Assembly: GCA_001931875.2 (NCBI GenBank)
Contig: MSJH02000817.1
Coordinates: 310,001 to 374,000, forward strand
DNA length: 64,000 bases
Direction of reading: 5' to 3'
From: Byssochlamys sp. IMV 00236
Lineage: Eukaryota > Ascomycota > Eurotiomycetes > Eurotiales > Thermoascaceae
Both the position numbers and the translations under genes were made by a program. The notes beneath the pieces were generated by a model. That model made no database searches, was not told the DNA's origin, and saw only the letters and a list, made by a program, of their open reading frames with translations. Positions 1 through 11,331 of the stretch are shown here, piece by piece; position 1 is the first letter of the stretch; each line of letters begins with the position of its first letter.

Positions 1-159
1 TGTACAACGCCAATCTACCACATAATGGCCGTAAGTATGGAAGTTAACACCGGCTGAAAAAGTCCCAAATTGCTTTCATAAAATGTTAATTGACTGCAGA
101 TTCATCCGTATTTACCTAGTAACGCCCAGATTCGTAAATACACAAGCGGCCTGCGGCCT

Positions 160-1056
160 TTACAACTTTTCAGACATAAACTCCACGACATTCTTCACGG
201 CCAGCTCAACGTACTGGGCCCCGTCATAAAAGTCCATATGAGCTGCATTCGGCACAATCAACTTCTTCGTGGCGCCTCCAATCTGCTTGTCGAGCTTTTC
301 GGTGTGCCATAGAGAACCGGCCTTCTCACCCGCAATCAGAAGAGTAGGCTGGGTTAGGTAGAGCTCAGCAAATTGGAAAGCATCAAAGTTCAGCACCAAC
401 GGGAAGCTGCGAAGCAGCATCTTGTTCGCAGCACGAGGATGCTGCGCTCTAGGAGTCAGATAATAGTTGCCTGCCTCCTTCAGATCGAAGGGAGTCTTGT
501 CATCGGGCTGAGGAGGGACATAAGGTGCTGCAACAGCCTCGGCACCGTTGTTCTCGGCGGAGATTTGCTTGGCGGTCATATCAAAGGCCGCGGCCTTTGC
601 CTTGGGATCTTCATCTGCGTCCCAGCCTAGACGTGCGGAATCGCCAATATTGACCATGCTGATGGTAGCTATGGCCTTTAGTCGGTGGTCTGACTTTGCT
701 GCGGCAACGGCATAACCACCTCCTGCACAGATACCAACGATACCAATCTTCTCGGGGTCGACAAAGTCCTGCTTCTCCAGATAGTCAACCACGCTGTAGA
801 CGTCGCTGACGCGCGCGGAAGGATCTTCGAGGAAATGAGGTTCGCCGCCGCTTTCGCCCTGGTGGGACGCATCGTAGGCCACAGTTACAAAACCCTTTTC
901 AGAGAGCTTCTTGGCATAAAGGCCTGCTGTCTGCTCCTTGACGCCTCCGCCGGGGTGGACGATGACTAGAGCAGGGCTTTTGGAGGCCGCGGTGGTAGGT
1001 TTGTATAGGATACCGGCCAATTGGATGGGGCCCTTCTTGATTGAGATGGCGGACAT
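160..1056 (-). CDS. Dienelactone-hydrolase-like alpha/beta hydrolase
   Basis: A single-exon gene encoding 298 residues. The start at 1056 (MSAISIKKG) is preferred because the 43 residues an upstream start would add are low-complexity and unlike the family. The nucleophile elbow GICAGGGY carries a cysteine (about C110) instead of serine, as in dienelactone hydrolases. The acid residue is probably E244 (IAGEKAG) and the base H273 (NAAHMDF), giving a Cys-acid-His triad. It has no signal peptide or membrane segment, so it is probably cytosolic. Related fungal enzymes hydrolyse lactones or esters, and the substrate cannot be read from the sequence. The next gene downstream on the same strand is a 5-oxoprolinase, but more than 700 bp apart, so a shared role is only a possibility. 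Confidence 0.85.
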   Translation of the reverse strand: MSAISIKKGPIQLAGILYKPTTAASKSPALVIVHPGGGVKEQTAGLYAKKLSEKGFVTVAYDASHQGESGGEPHFLEDPSARVSDVYSVVDYLEKQDFVDPEKIGIVGICAGGGYAVAAAKSDHRLKAIATISMVNIGDSARLGWDADEDPKAKAAAFDMTAKQISAENNGAEAVAAPYVPPQPDDKTPFDLKEAGNYYLTPRAQHPRAANKMLLRSFPLVLNFDAFQFAELYLTQPTLLIAGEKAGSLWHTEKLDKQIGGATKKLIVPNAAHMDFYDGAQYVELAVKNVVEFMSEKL

Positions 1057-1773
1057 GATGGAGAGATGTTCAGAGATATTTTTATTTTTCGAAGGGAATT
1101 GGCAGATTGAACTGATGATTGATAGAATGGACTCGAGTACGAGGCCAGTATGAATATTTATATACATTACACATGGACATACCACTTATAAATAATCTTG
1201 TGGAGTGGGCGATGCTCTTTGCGTCATCTCGAAACTTATCGGTAAACCCGAAGAAATTCGGACATCGAGTTGAAGATTCAGTCTCGGTCCACCACTGCGC
1301 CTACAACGCTATTATCTCCGTACCGACCGGCACTTTACCCTTCTGTAGATCCTTATAGAAAAAAAAAAATGTCAGTAGGGGATAATTAGCGGGTTAAGGC
1401 TTGTGGCTTCTTAACTCCGCCCTCTTCGTTGCTCACATACTCAATTCGGTGGGGCGCGGGCTTCTAAAACCGAAAAATGCCTGTTGGAGGACTTCGACGA
1501 CAACGAAGAAGAAGACAAGATGGGATCCAATCCCCTCCCGTACAAATCCAGGAAAATGACCGCATCAGGTGCCTCTCCTTGGACCTTCCTAATCACGGAG
1601 ACGGGAGGAAAAGGATACTACATAGTACAGCTCAATGTAGACTAGGAAAAGGAAGCCGTTATTGAAAGACCGCGGTATGATCAGCATCATGCCATGGATT
1701 ATTGCCGGTAAACAATGATATGATTCATGCTATCCATCGTGTATTCGAGTTATACTTGCTTGGAAGAGCTGTA
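1057..1773. other. Intergenic region
   Basis: Upstream region of the hydrolase and 3' flank of the oxoprolinase. It has short A-rich runs (near 1361) and no convincing coding frame or RNA gene. Confidence 0.6.
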
Positions 1774-4700
1774 TCAACCCTCATTCTGTGTGGTTGAAAA
1801 ATTATGAAGACTACCCATCCCTCGCCAATATTGCTCTTCTCCATTCTGTGCTATCACATCAATATAATTATTTCCAGGTGATATACCAGAATTTGGGAGA
1901 GCACCCCAAGCTCCGCCACCAGGAGTGTGGATAAACAATTGCTCTCCGCGTCGCAGTTTGATAATACCTTTCCCTCCAACGTTAACCCACCTATCCCTCC
2001 CATCAGGTAGCTTCAGTAGAGCCAGATTCCTACCGCTCTTCCCAGGGCCACCACCGGCCATTCCGTATGGTCGATGAACTCGTCTTTCGGTGCTCAGAGA
2101 GAAAGTTATCGGCGCCCGAGCCTCGAATCTACGAATGGCCCCGTCGCCGCCTGGGTGTAGACCTTCTCCGCCAGATCCATGTCTCAGTAAAAATTGTTTC
2201 ACAAGGACGGGGTATCGCTTCTCCAAGATCTCACAGTCACTGACACGGGTATTGGTCATATGCTTCATTCTGTGTTAGCCTGGGACCAGAGGGATATCCA
2301 TAGTTCTTCCATACCGTGTGTACTCCTGAAACGCCACGCCAGGTTGGTCCCGCACCACTACCCCCGCAAAGGGTCTCTCCATACATAAACGTGAAGCCTG
2401 CAAAAGGCTCACCAGGTTTCGCTTTCTCACCTCCATATATCTGTACACTATTCATGCAGCCTTGGCTGGCAGCACACGTCCTGAAAGCTTTGAAAACAAC
2501 GTCGGTCAGCCTCTGGCTCGTCAGAGTGTTACCGGTGTAAACTGCAGCACCGGAAGATGGAGAGAGGACTGTGTTCTCCGGTATGATAATATTTACTGGC
2601 TGAAGGCATCCCTGGTTTAGTGGGATCTCTTCATTTATCATTGCTCTCAGGGCGTAGATGATCGCTGAGTAGACCAGACTGGAAGGCGCATTGCGATTTC
2701 CGTATGTCTCTGGCCCCGTTCCTGTGAAATCAAAATCTGCGCTTCCATTGGCGGCGTCGATGCGGACTTCAAGATGAATTTCCGTTCCATCGTCAAGATA
2801 ATCTACCGCTTTTAGAGGACCCGGATGTGTCATTGCGACCCTCTTCAAGTAACGTCGGACAGCGAGCTCGGCAGTACCCTGTATAGCTGCCATGTAGAAC
2901 TGTACAACCTTTGTCCCATATGCTGCGAAAAGCTCCTGGATGAGAAGCGAACCGCGCTGGTTTGCGGCGATTTGTGCTTTGAGGTCTGAGAGGTTGTCAT
3001 TTATGCTGTTGGATCCCACGCACCCTTCGTATTGTGCCGGATCATGGACCAATATTTTCGTGATTCCTAGAGCTATCAACCCTGGTCATCAAAGGAATGG
3101 AGATTATGAAATGCAAATACCTTCTTCGTCGAACTTTCCCTCCGAGGCGAGTTTAAATGACTTTATTCGCGCCCCCTCTTGTTCCAAAAAAATGCAGTTC
3201 GGATTCCCGGATATGCCACCTAAGCCACCGATATCTCGGTGATGTCCTCGAGAGGCAGTATAGAAAATGATATCTTTCCCTTTCTCATCGAACACGGGAG
3301 AGACAACGGTTATGTCTGGAAGGTGCGTCCCACCAGCTTCTATAAGCCAGTCAGTTACAATCATATGTTGTCTCCAGGAAAGTTGGAATAAAATGCATAC
3401 CAGGATGATTGGTCACCAGGACATCTCCAGGTTTTAATTTTCCCAGGTTGACCTCGTGTTGATATTTCACTGCGTTCTGCATGCTACCCAGATGCACAGG
3501 AACATGAGGCGCATTTGCCACAAGGCCTCCGTCAGGCCCGAAAATAGCACAACTGAAGTCTAAACGTTCCTTAATATTAAGACTGACACTCGTCTTCTGT
3601 AATGTTCTGCCCATCTGTTCTGCAATGCTCATGAAACGATGACCGAAGACTGAAAGCTGCACTGGATCTATAACGTCGGCAGAGACCTCTTTTGGAACAG
3701 GTACACCGACATCGATCACTATGTGCTGGTCAAGGATAATAGAGGTCGCACCAGGTACAACGATAATTGTCTGCGTTTTGTCAAGTATTATTGCTGGCCC
3801 CTGCATATTGGATCTTGTGTCAGTAGATATCGACTTCAACATTTTGAAAACATGGCCTGTACTAACTGCAACTGCCACTCCACTTGAGAGCTTATCCAGC
3901 GTATACACTGGGCTTTGAACCCACCCGGTCTCTTCAAAATAGACAGTTACTGTATTTTCTGCATCTGTAATGTTTGCATCCTTTGAATGCTTCTTTGCTG
4001 CCCGTAGTTGACCAACGAAGTGCACATTCTGAATGGTTGTGCCGTCATTCGCGATCCCTCTGATTCTAAGATCGTCAACAAGAATCGGCCTTCCAGGTAC
4101 GGTAAAAGTGAACTCTCTCAGATGATTTGCGAGGAAAGACTGTTCGAAATCACCATTCTCTGGCTCTATAACCATCATTGAGGTATCAGTACCCTGATAA
4201 CGCATATTGAGATATCTTTCATATCGTAGAGATGATTCGTCAAACCCCTCTTCCTTCAATTCTTTTTGTACCTTTTCTTGCAAAACATCGAGACGCTTAC
4301 GAATCTTTGGTAGGGCCTCTGCACAGTAGACCTCGGAAATCGGTTCGAGCCCCTCATGCGCGATCTCCGCCAATGCCATTCCGTAGGCAGACAGAACGGA
4401 TGAATATTTATGGACAACCACACTATTGATGTTCAAATTGCGTGCTATTGAACATGCATGTTGACCTCCTGCACCGCCAAACACCGCTAAGCGGTGATTG
4501 CGCGCATCATAGCCTCTGCCTTCTGTCAGGGAGCGAATGGGACGACACATCCCTTCGTTTGCAACCTCAATGAAGCTATGATTTATTATTAGAAACCGGA
4601 AGAATCTGACGGAATGCTGGATATCCATACCCTACTGCCACTTGTTCCGGCGTCAAGTGTTTCCCAGTTTCTTCGTTTATTTCCTTCGTGAGATTCTGAA

Positions 4701-6208
4701 ATTGCTCTGCCACGATACCATAGTCAAGAGGTTGGTCTTCATTCGGACCGAATATCTTAGGAAAGAACTCTGGAAGCAGTCTCCCCAGAAAGAGGTTGGC
4801 ATCCGTCACAGTTAGTGGACCGCCCTTGCGATAGCATGATGGACCTGGATGAGCCCCTGCACTTTCTGGACCAACTTTGAAAAGTCCATTTTTCCAAAAG
4901 AGAATCGAACCTCCTCCCGCAGCCACAGTGTTTATGTCGAGTTGCGGAGATTGGATTGTGACCCCGGCTGTTGTTGTTTCGAACACATGTTCTAACTGTC
5001 CTGCATATCGGGAAACATCTGTGCTAGTACCACCCATATCAATTCCAATGACAGGTGTCCCATCTTCCGGGTCATAGCTTGTTTTTGCATACCCAACAAC
5101 TCCACCTGCTGGTCCTGAAAGGATGGCACGTAGGCCTGAGAACCTCCTGAAGTCTGCAAGGCCACCGTCAGATTGCATAAATTGACACTTAGTCTCCCCG
5201 GGTCGTTGGAAACCCCCTTCGAAACCCTTGGTGAAGCCATCAATATACCGCTTTACTGTTGGTGTAAGGTATGCATCGGCTGTCGCTGACATGCCCCTCG
5301 GGACGAGCCGGATCATGGGCGCGACTTGGGATGAGAGAGAGATGTGCGTAAAGCCAATCTCTTTAGCGATCTCTGCAATGCGTAGCTCATGCTGGGGATA
5401 AGTATAAGAATGTGCGAGGCACACAGAGATTGATCGAAAGTCTTCATTATATAATTGGAGAAGAGAGCGTGTTACTTCTCCCTCATCTATGTATAAGAAA
5501 AAGCGCGTTAGATAGTATATATCTAAGAAAGAAGCTGTCTACACTCACTGAGAGGTTTAAGTATTCTCACAACATCTCCACTGAGTCCATGCACAGTTGT
5601 CCCCGCATCTTTATCTTCTGCAAGAGGGACGTCGATAGTAACTCGCTCGTCAATCTCAATACTCTTAGCGTATAGGACATCAGATTTTTTGATATCGAGA
5701 TCAAAGAGCTTGGGGCGCGTCTGATGTCCGATTTTGAGCAATTCCCCGAAGCCTTTTGTGATTAGCAAAGCACTCCTTTCTCCCTTTCGCTCTAGCAAAG
5801 CATTTGTTGCTACGGTCGTTCCCATGCGAATAGAAGCTGTGAGTTAACTCATCAGTAGACGAAAAGGCATTAACCGTAGGGAGACGGATTATTGACCTAT
5901 ATTGGAAGTATCGAGTTTGCATCCACGAGGGATAGGTTCACCTGTAGCAATCTCTAGAATCCGACGAATTCCTTCTGTGGGTGCGTCATCGTAGTTAGTG
6001 GGATCAACGGAAAGGAGTTTGACAACTATGTCCTCTTTTCCTGGAACTATTCCTATGCAGTCGCAAAAAGTACCACCTCAATCTATTAATCAAGATCATG
6101 ATTTGTCAGAAAACTTTGGCGATTCCCGGAAAGACTATATTAAAAATGCGGGATGTTACCTATATAGATACGGAGCTTTGTCTGATCGGTTCCTGTGATG
6201 TGCGGCAT
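1774..6208 (-). CDS. OXP1: 5-oxoprolinase (ATP-hydrolysing), HyuA-HyuB fusion, with an in-frame stop at codon 18
   Basis: Eight exons: 6208-6160, 6082-5897, 5836-5549, 5486-4631, 4575-3401, 3339-3121, 3072-2315 and 2262-1774. All joins keep phase and total 1340 codons, close to the roughly 1290 residues of yeast Oxp1. The N-terminal half is the hydantoinase A domain ([19 protein letters not shown]-binding [13 protein letters not shown]). The C-terminal half is hydantoinase B ([12 protein letters not shown] across an intron; [10 protein letters not shown]). The family opens 5-oxo-L-proline to glutamate with ATP in the cytosolic glutathione cycle; related hydantoinases act on hydantoins. With the natural splice site, the conserved DRGGTF motif reads D-stop-G-G-T-F: the arginine codon is TGA at 6080-6078, one transition from CGA. 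An acceptor 5 bases further on (exon from 6076) removes the stop in frame but also deletes Asp-Arg. The rest of the gene is intact, so the lesion is recent, a strain allele or a sequence error. Confidence 0.9.
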
Positions 6209-6756
6209 GATTCCAGAGGAAATTATATTGTTTTGACATCCAAATGAACACTCTGGTTCATACAGTCAATAGGAGCGAGGACATACGATTTATATCTCGA
6301 GCCTTTTGTCAGAATTGGGCGACCTGTGTCCCTATCTGCTCTTCGGCTCATCTCCGACAAGGAGGATATCACTTCGTAGGATCGTCACTATCTACAAAAA
6401 GATCGACCTTCCCTAGAAGTCACAGATAGGGATGTAACCCAGAACGGACTTTCCTCCGATCATGTGGGAGGGTGCGGTATGTGCCGACCAGCTCAACATA
6501 AATCCGGCGGGAAAATGGTAATAGGGACAGGGATACCTGCGCCCTTATCTTAATGATACCGCAGACCATGCGAGTCGGTTATAGCCGATATTGGCCCATG
6601 TACCTACCTACAAAACACGATATTCCTACAGAAAATAGTTCGATTTCTGAGACGATGTCACTGTTAGGCATAAATTTTAAATATATATAGCTTCAGCAAT
6701 CTAGATTCCTATAACTAGATACAGACATCTGGTTCTCAATTATTGGATCTTGAGCC
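6209..6756. promoter_or_regulatory. Divergent promoter of the oxoprolinase and the MFS permease
   Basis: A 548 bp spacer between two divergently transcribed starts, so it must hold both promoters. An AT-rich tract (TTTAAATATATATAG near 6676) lies about 80 bp before the permease ATG and may act as its TATA element. The sharing suggests co-regulation but does not prove it. Confidence 0.5.
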
Positions 6757-8673
6757 ATGGGTTCTACGCAGGACCGAAAGGATGTTATGCCACTTGCTAG
6801 TCCCTTCAATTCCCATCTGGACGGTGGCTTTTTCGACAGGAACGACCGCGATGTTGATGTCGCAGCCAGGATATTGGCTGCGGCACGAGACGAAAGACCT
6901 GTCACCGAAGAAGAGATGGAAGCAGTGAGACGGAAGATCGACTGGCATATGGTTCCGATGCTATTCGTTTGTTACCAGTTATCGGGCTGGGATAAAGTTA
7001 TGTGAGTATCTAGATCTGAAATTGACCTGGTGTAGAATATCCTTACTGAGCAAGACAATGGATAGTGTCGGGACTGCTGCTATATATGGACTAAAAGAGG
7101 ACCTTGGATTGACCGGCTACCAGTATAGCTGGGTAGGATCTATTATGTACATCGGTATGACATGCCAGAACCATAGCACCGTTCGTGTATCTAGTGCTAA
7201 CTCTGGATTAACATTCCTCATTGGTATATTTCCAACACTATGGCTCCTCCAACGCCTTCCAACTGGGAAGTATTTGGCCGTAAACATTTTTCTCTGGGGA
7301 GTAGTAGAAATGTGTCATGCAGCATGCACTAACGCTGCGGGTATCCTTATTTGTCGCTTTTTCCTGGGTCTTTTTCAATGCTGTGATCTTCCAGCAATGA
7401 TCATTATCGCCACTATGTGGTGGAAAAAGTCCGAGCAACCGGTCAGAAACGCCATGATATGCTCTGTAACTTCATCCATCGGAAACGGATTGATCTCATT
7501 TGGGTTTGGCCACCTTAGGCATAGCGCAATCGCAGTGTGGAAGTATATATTCCTTTCAGTTGGTGCATTTACCGTGCTCTATGGAGCGCTGATGTTCTTC
7601 GTCTTACCGGACAGCCCTGCAGATGCTAAATGGCTTTCAGACAGGGAAAAGGTTGTAGCTGTGGAGAGACTAAGGGATGAAAAGCTGGGGATGGAAAACA
7701 AGACATGGAAGTGGTCCCAAGCATACGAGGCCGTTACAGACTGGAAGAACTGGATTCTGTGGTTTTTCTTCATTTCTGTCAATATCCCAAATGGGGGTCT
7801 CATCGCGGTATGTTGAACCCAGAGTACGTTGTCATATGGTGAGAATGACTGACAATATTCTAGTTCAGTACAATAATTATCAATAGCCTTNNNNNNNNNN
7901 NNNNNNNNNNNNNNNNNTTTGGACTCTTCTTTGATGACCATCCCTACTGGTAAGTTTCTTCGTTCTCGTTCCACTTTCGTACAACCTTACAAGATTTAGG
8001 AGTCATATCGACTATCAGCGGTATTTTCTTCAGTTACTTCGCGGGAAGGACCAGAAAATACCGCTCCTTGGTCACTGTTTCTAGTTTGATCATCCCATTA
8101 CTCGGGACTATCGTCGTTTATGGTATGTCTCTCGAAATTGCATATTATTATAATCCATTAAACATCCACTGGAATCATGCTAATAGACTTAAAAAAATAA
8201 AGTACTCCCGAGAAGCAATGCGGCCGGCCAACTAGTTGGGCTTTATATGCTCTACGTTTACTGGGCACCATATGTCTGTGGTCTTGCCATGTTCCAGGCA
8301 AATACAGCAGGTCACACGAAGAAGACAACGGTAAACGCAATGGACTATGTCGCATATGCTGTCGGTAATATCATTGGTAAGGGCTTCATTATAGTTCCAC
8401 GTAAGATGCAAGACCGTTCTGATTTCTCTTTTAGGACCCCAGACATTCCTCGAAGACCAAGCACCGAAATATATTGGAGCGACCGTTGCAATGCTGCTAT
8501 GCTACGCAATATGCATAGTCCTTGCTCTAGCTTACGGTATCGTATGCAGAATGCAAAATGCGAAGAGAGAAAAAGCATGTGCGTCCATATCAGAAGACGC
8601 TATTGATGAGCATTCAGCGGATTTCTTAGATTTTACAGACAAGCAGAATGTAACGTTTAGGTATACCACTTAA
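6757..8673 (+). CDS. MFS permease, allantoate permease (Dal5) family; interrupted by an assembly gap
   Basis: Exons 6757-7001, 7036-7807, 7864-7949 (contains the N run), 8000-8122, 8203-8376 and 8435-8673. The start has good context (GAGCC before ATG). The protein has the anion:cation symporter layout: a soluble N-terminus, KIDWHMVPML leading into helix 1, SWVGSIMYIG, LLQRLPTGKYLAVNIFLWG, ICRFFLGLFQ, a central loop, and the typical tail DFLDFTDKQNVTFRYTT. Family members import allantoate, ureidosuccinate, dipeptides, pantothenate or related acids across the plasma membrane. Its divergent neighbour suggests oxoproline or a hydantoin as substrate, by inference only. Exon 2 contains a 69-nt stretch (7155-7223) between helices 1 and 2 that begins like an intron (GTATGA) but lacks a terminal AG. 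It is in frame, so translation through it is possible. Confidence 0.85.
7891..7917. other. Assembly gap (27 N) inside the permease gene
   Basis: A run of 27 N lies in exon 3. Reading into the gap and out through the downstream frame (LDSSLMTIPTG) requires a true gap length of 3n+2, so 27 is a placeholder. Confidence 0.95.
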
Positions 8674-10541
8674 GGGTCGGATTTGGAAGGTCTTGTGGCA
8701 TTATATATTTCATAACATATAAGAATCTTCGATTCGCTCCCATGTTTGCGACTCGTTTTGTGAGGGCGACGTAATGTCTGCGAGACAGTAATAACATAGA
8801 GTTGGTTCTGTAGTCCATAATAATTTATCACCGGTTATATAGATCGCAGGAACATATAAAGACCAGAGAAACACTACCGTGATGTTCAAGAGGTCAGGTC
8901 AGACCTTGCTTCAGTGCCATTCAATATTCGACATGATGAGATCCAGAGCTTGCAGCAGACGCTGGACAGGAACCTTGTAGTGTGATCTATTATTGAGCGT
9001 CGTCCTTTACTTCTGGTGATATCCCTCAATTCTTTCCATAATACACTCCACCGATTTTATTTTCGCTATCCCCATTGATAAGATGTGAGTCGGAATACTT
9101 ATATAAGGATAGGATATTATATTTCCTCAGCAAGTAACTAGCAAGATCCAGTTATCATTGAGACAAGACAACGACCTCCTATCTATATCCATAAACAAAC
9201 CGCACTATAGCTTTTCCAAATCACTAAAATCTAACAAGTCCATTTCATACTGTAGTTACATCCAACAAGTCATGACTAAGCCCATCTCCAGTACAACAAC
9301 ATTCCTAAGCCCAATCATCAACAAAACCTTCCGTAAATCCGGGGAAACAGGGGATGGACACCGTGACGTAGATAAAGTCTGTAGATCGCGAGCACTTTTA
9401 CGGAGTATTTATTCCAGGGAAAAAAACAAGATTCCGTTCCCAGGAGGCTGGTAACTTACGTTTGGAACCAGGTTAGGGATCGGATCCCTTACATGTATGT
9501 ACCCGCAATCCCGCGTCTAATCTCGATGGTCAGTTGGATAGAGGTTCAAAATTAGATAGATGTGGAATGTTTGTACCCACTGCGCGATCTTTGGAGCGCG
9601 GATAAGAATGGGTACGGCGTGGAAGATCAGGATCGTATTTCGGTACACCCACTATTTAGAGCATGTCGAGTCAAGGAAAGAAAATTAGGAGTGCTATATC
9701 TTTTGCCTTCAATATCAGCGCATTTTTATTCAGATAATGACAGCCAGGATATCTACAATCTGGAATTCGATTTTGGGGCACGTGCTCACAACTAGTCAGA
9801 AACAAAGGACAGGGATAATCGGATTCAACCCTGATGCGCGGGGCAGTAATGGTCGTGTGATCGGTCTACTGCATATTATCCCTACTACGCGTGTGATAAG
9901 ATAAGAGGCGATGGTATGGGCAAGCCAGATGGAGGTTGGTGTAGTCAGTCTCATCCGAAGTAAGACCTGTAAAGGGGGAAAACACTTGATACTTATATAA
10001 GGTACAGCGACATCGGATGAACACCGTGGGGCGGGGGAACAGGGATGACCTGGGCGGTACCTGGGACGATGCCACTAGATCGGATGAGACGGGAACAGGT
10101 ACTTGAACGTTCGGATGAAAATCAGAAAAAGGAAATTATTCTAGTAAATTAATGGAGGTATCTAGTTGTCAACGCTTGAATATATGGAAGAGATCCCGAA
10201 CAGAACAAAACGCCATCTTCTCAACGCCTTTCCCTGTAATATGCCGCTACCGATGATAGGAAAGCTTGAGATGAGGCATGGGCGTCTCTCAACCTGGGAA
10301 TGAAAGAAAACTGCAGATGCCAACCCATGAGCAAAACCTGATGAGGGACAGGTGGTATCTGCGGAACGACATGGAGTTATTGTATGCATGCCCGATCCGT
10401 ATGCGCCTCCCGCTATGCAATTGAAATGGAAACATCGCCCATGGACTAACTGTCGAGAATTACCGACCGAGGACGCAACGGTAGCTGCGAAATAACTACT
10501 GACCACCCCTCTGGACGTGAGGACCTGCGGAGTAGCATCAG
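8674..10541. other. Gene-free interval, 1.9 kb
   Basis: Lies between the 3' ends of the permease and the Cdc34 gene. All frames hold only short ORFs with no recognisable domain or paired splice sites. No tRNA or repeat family was recognised. Confidence 0.55.
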
Positions 10542-11331
10542 TTAAGAGCTCTCCTCTTCGTCCTCACTGTCGAAGTTCATTTCCTCATCAGAGTCGCTGC
10601 CGCCAAACACATCGTCGTCGTCGCTGTCAGCCCAGAAGTCGAGATCATCCGTCTTCTCGACGGGACGCTTCATGGTAGATTCGTGGGTCGGCATGACGAA
10701 GCCCTCCGGGATGTCCTTCTTAGACGCCTCCACGTTCTCCCTCACGATCTCCTTGTATTTCTCGGGCTCACGCCGCAACATCACTCCGGCATCCACGTTC
10801 GCGGGTGAAGACACTTCTGCATCATCCAGGAGCGATAAGATGGATATCAGCACCGATTCCACCCGCTGCGCTGGCGACCACCGTTCTGCGGCCAATTCAC
10901 CCGACATTTCATCCTCACCAGGAGCATGAAGGATCGATATGCAGAGCTTGCCGTCCTCGTAGATGTTCGGGTGGTAAAGGGGGCGCAGGAACCGGAATTC
11001 TAGAGTGATCCTCGTCAGCGTGCGACCTCACCGGTTGATCCTAGAGCGTAGTTCCTTACCTGGTGGTGAGTATGGGTAGTTGTTGGGAAAAGTCATCTTG
11101 GCTTTGAAGTAACCGCCATAATACAGAGAATCCGGGTTGAGGACAATAAGTCCAATGTTCCAGTTGAAGATGTCATCCTCGTTCAACTAATAACCCCGCC
11201 GTGTTAGCATAACCGACTCTTTGTGTTCCTCGAAGTTCCTAACAGGAGGGATAGACATGACGGACCTCAATATTGACCCATTTCTCTTGTGCCAAAGACT
11301 TATACTCGTTCATGAGTATCCGTTCAGCCAT
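10542..11331 (-). CDS. cdc34: Ubiquitin-conjugating enzyme E2, Cdc34/Ubc3 type
   Basis: Exons 11331-11266, 11186-11060 and 10999-10542 give 216 residues in phase. The UBC fold is clear: MAERILMNEYKSLAQEKW at the N-terminus, then NWNIGLIVLNPDSLYYGG, YPYSPPEFRFLRPLYHPN and the active-site cysteine in EDGKLCISIL (about C84). The acidic insertion after the cysteine (HAPGEDEMSGELAAERW) is specific to the Cdc34/Ubc7 group. The C-terminal 40 residues form an acidic tail (DSDDDDVFGGSDSDEE), as in Cdc34. With SCF ligases the enzyme makes K48-linked chains on cell-cycle regulators such as CDK inhibitors, in nucleus and cytosol. The family is well conserved and I see no anomaly. Confidence 0.95.

Noticed and set aside
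10162..10506. 114-codon minus ORF
   Set aside because: No family features; lies just 3' of cdc34.
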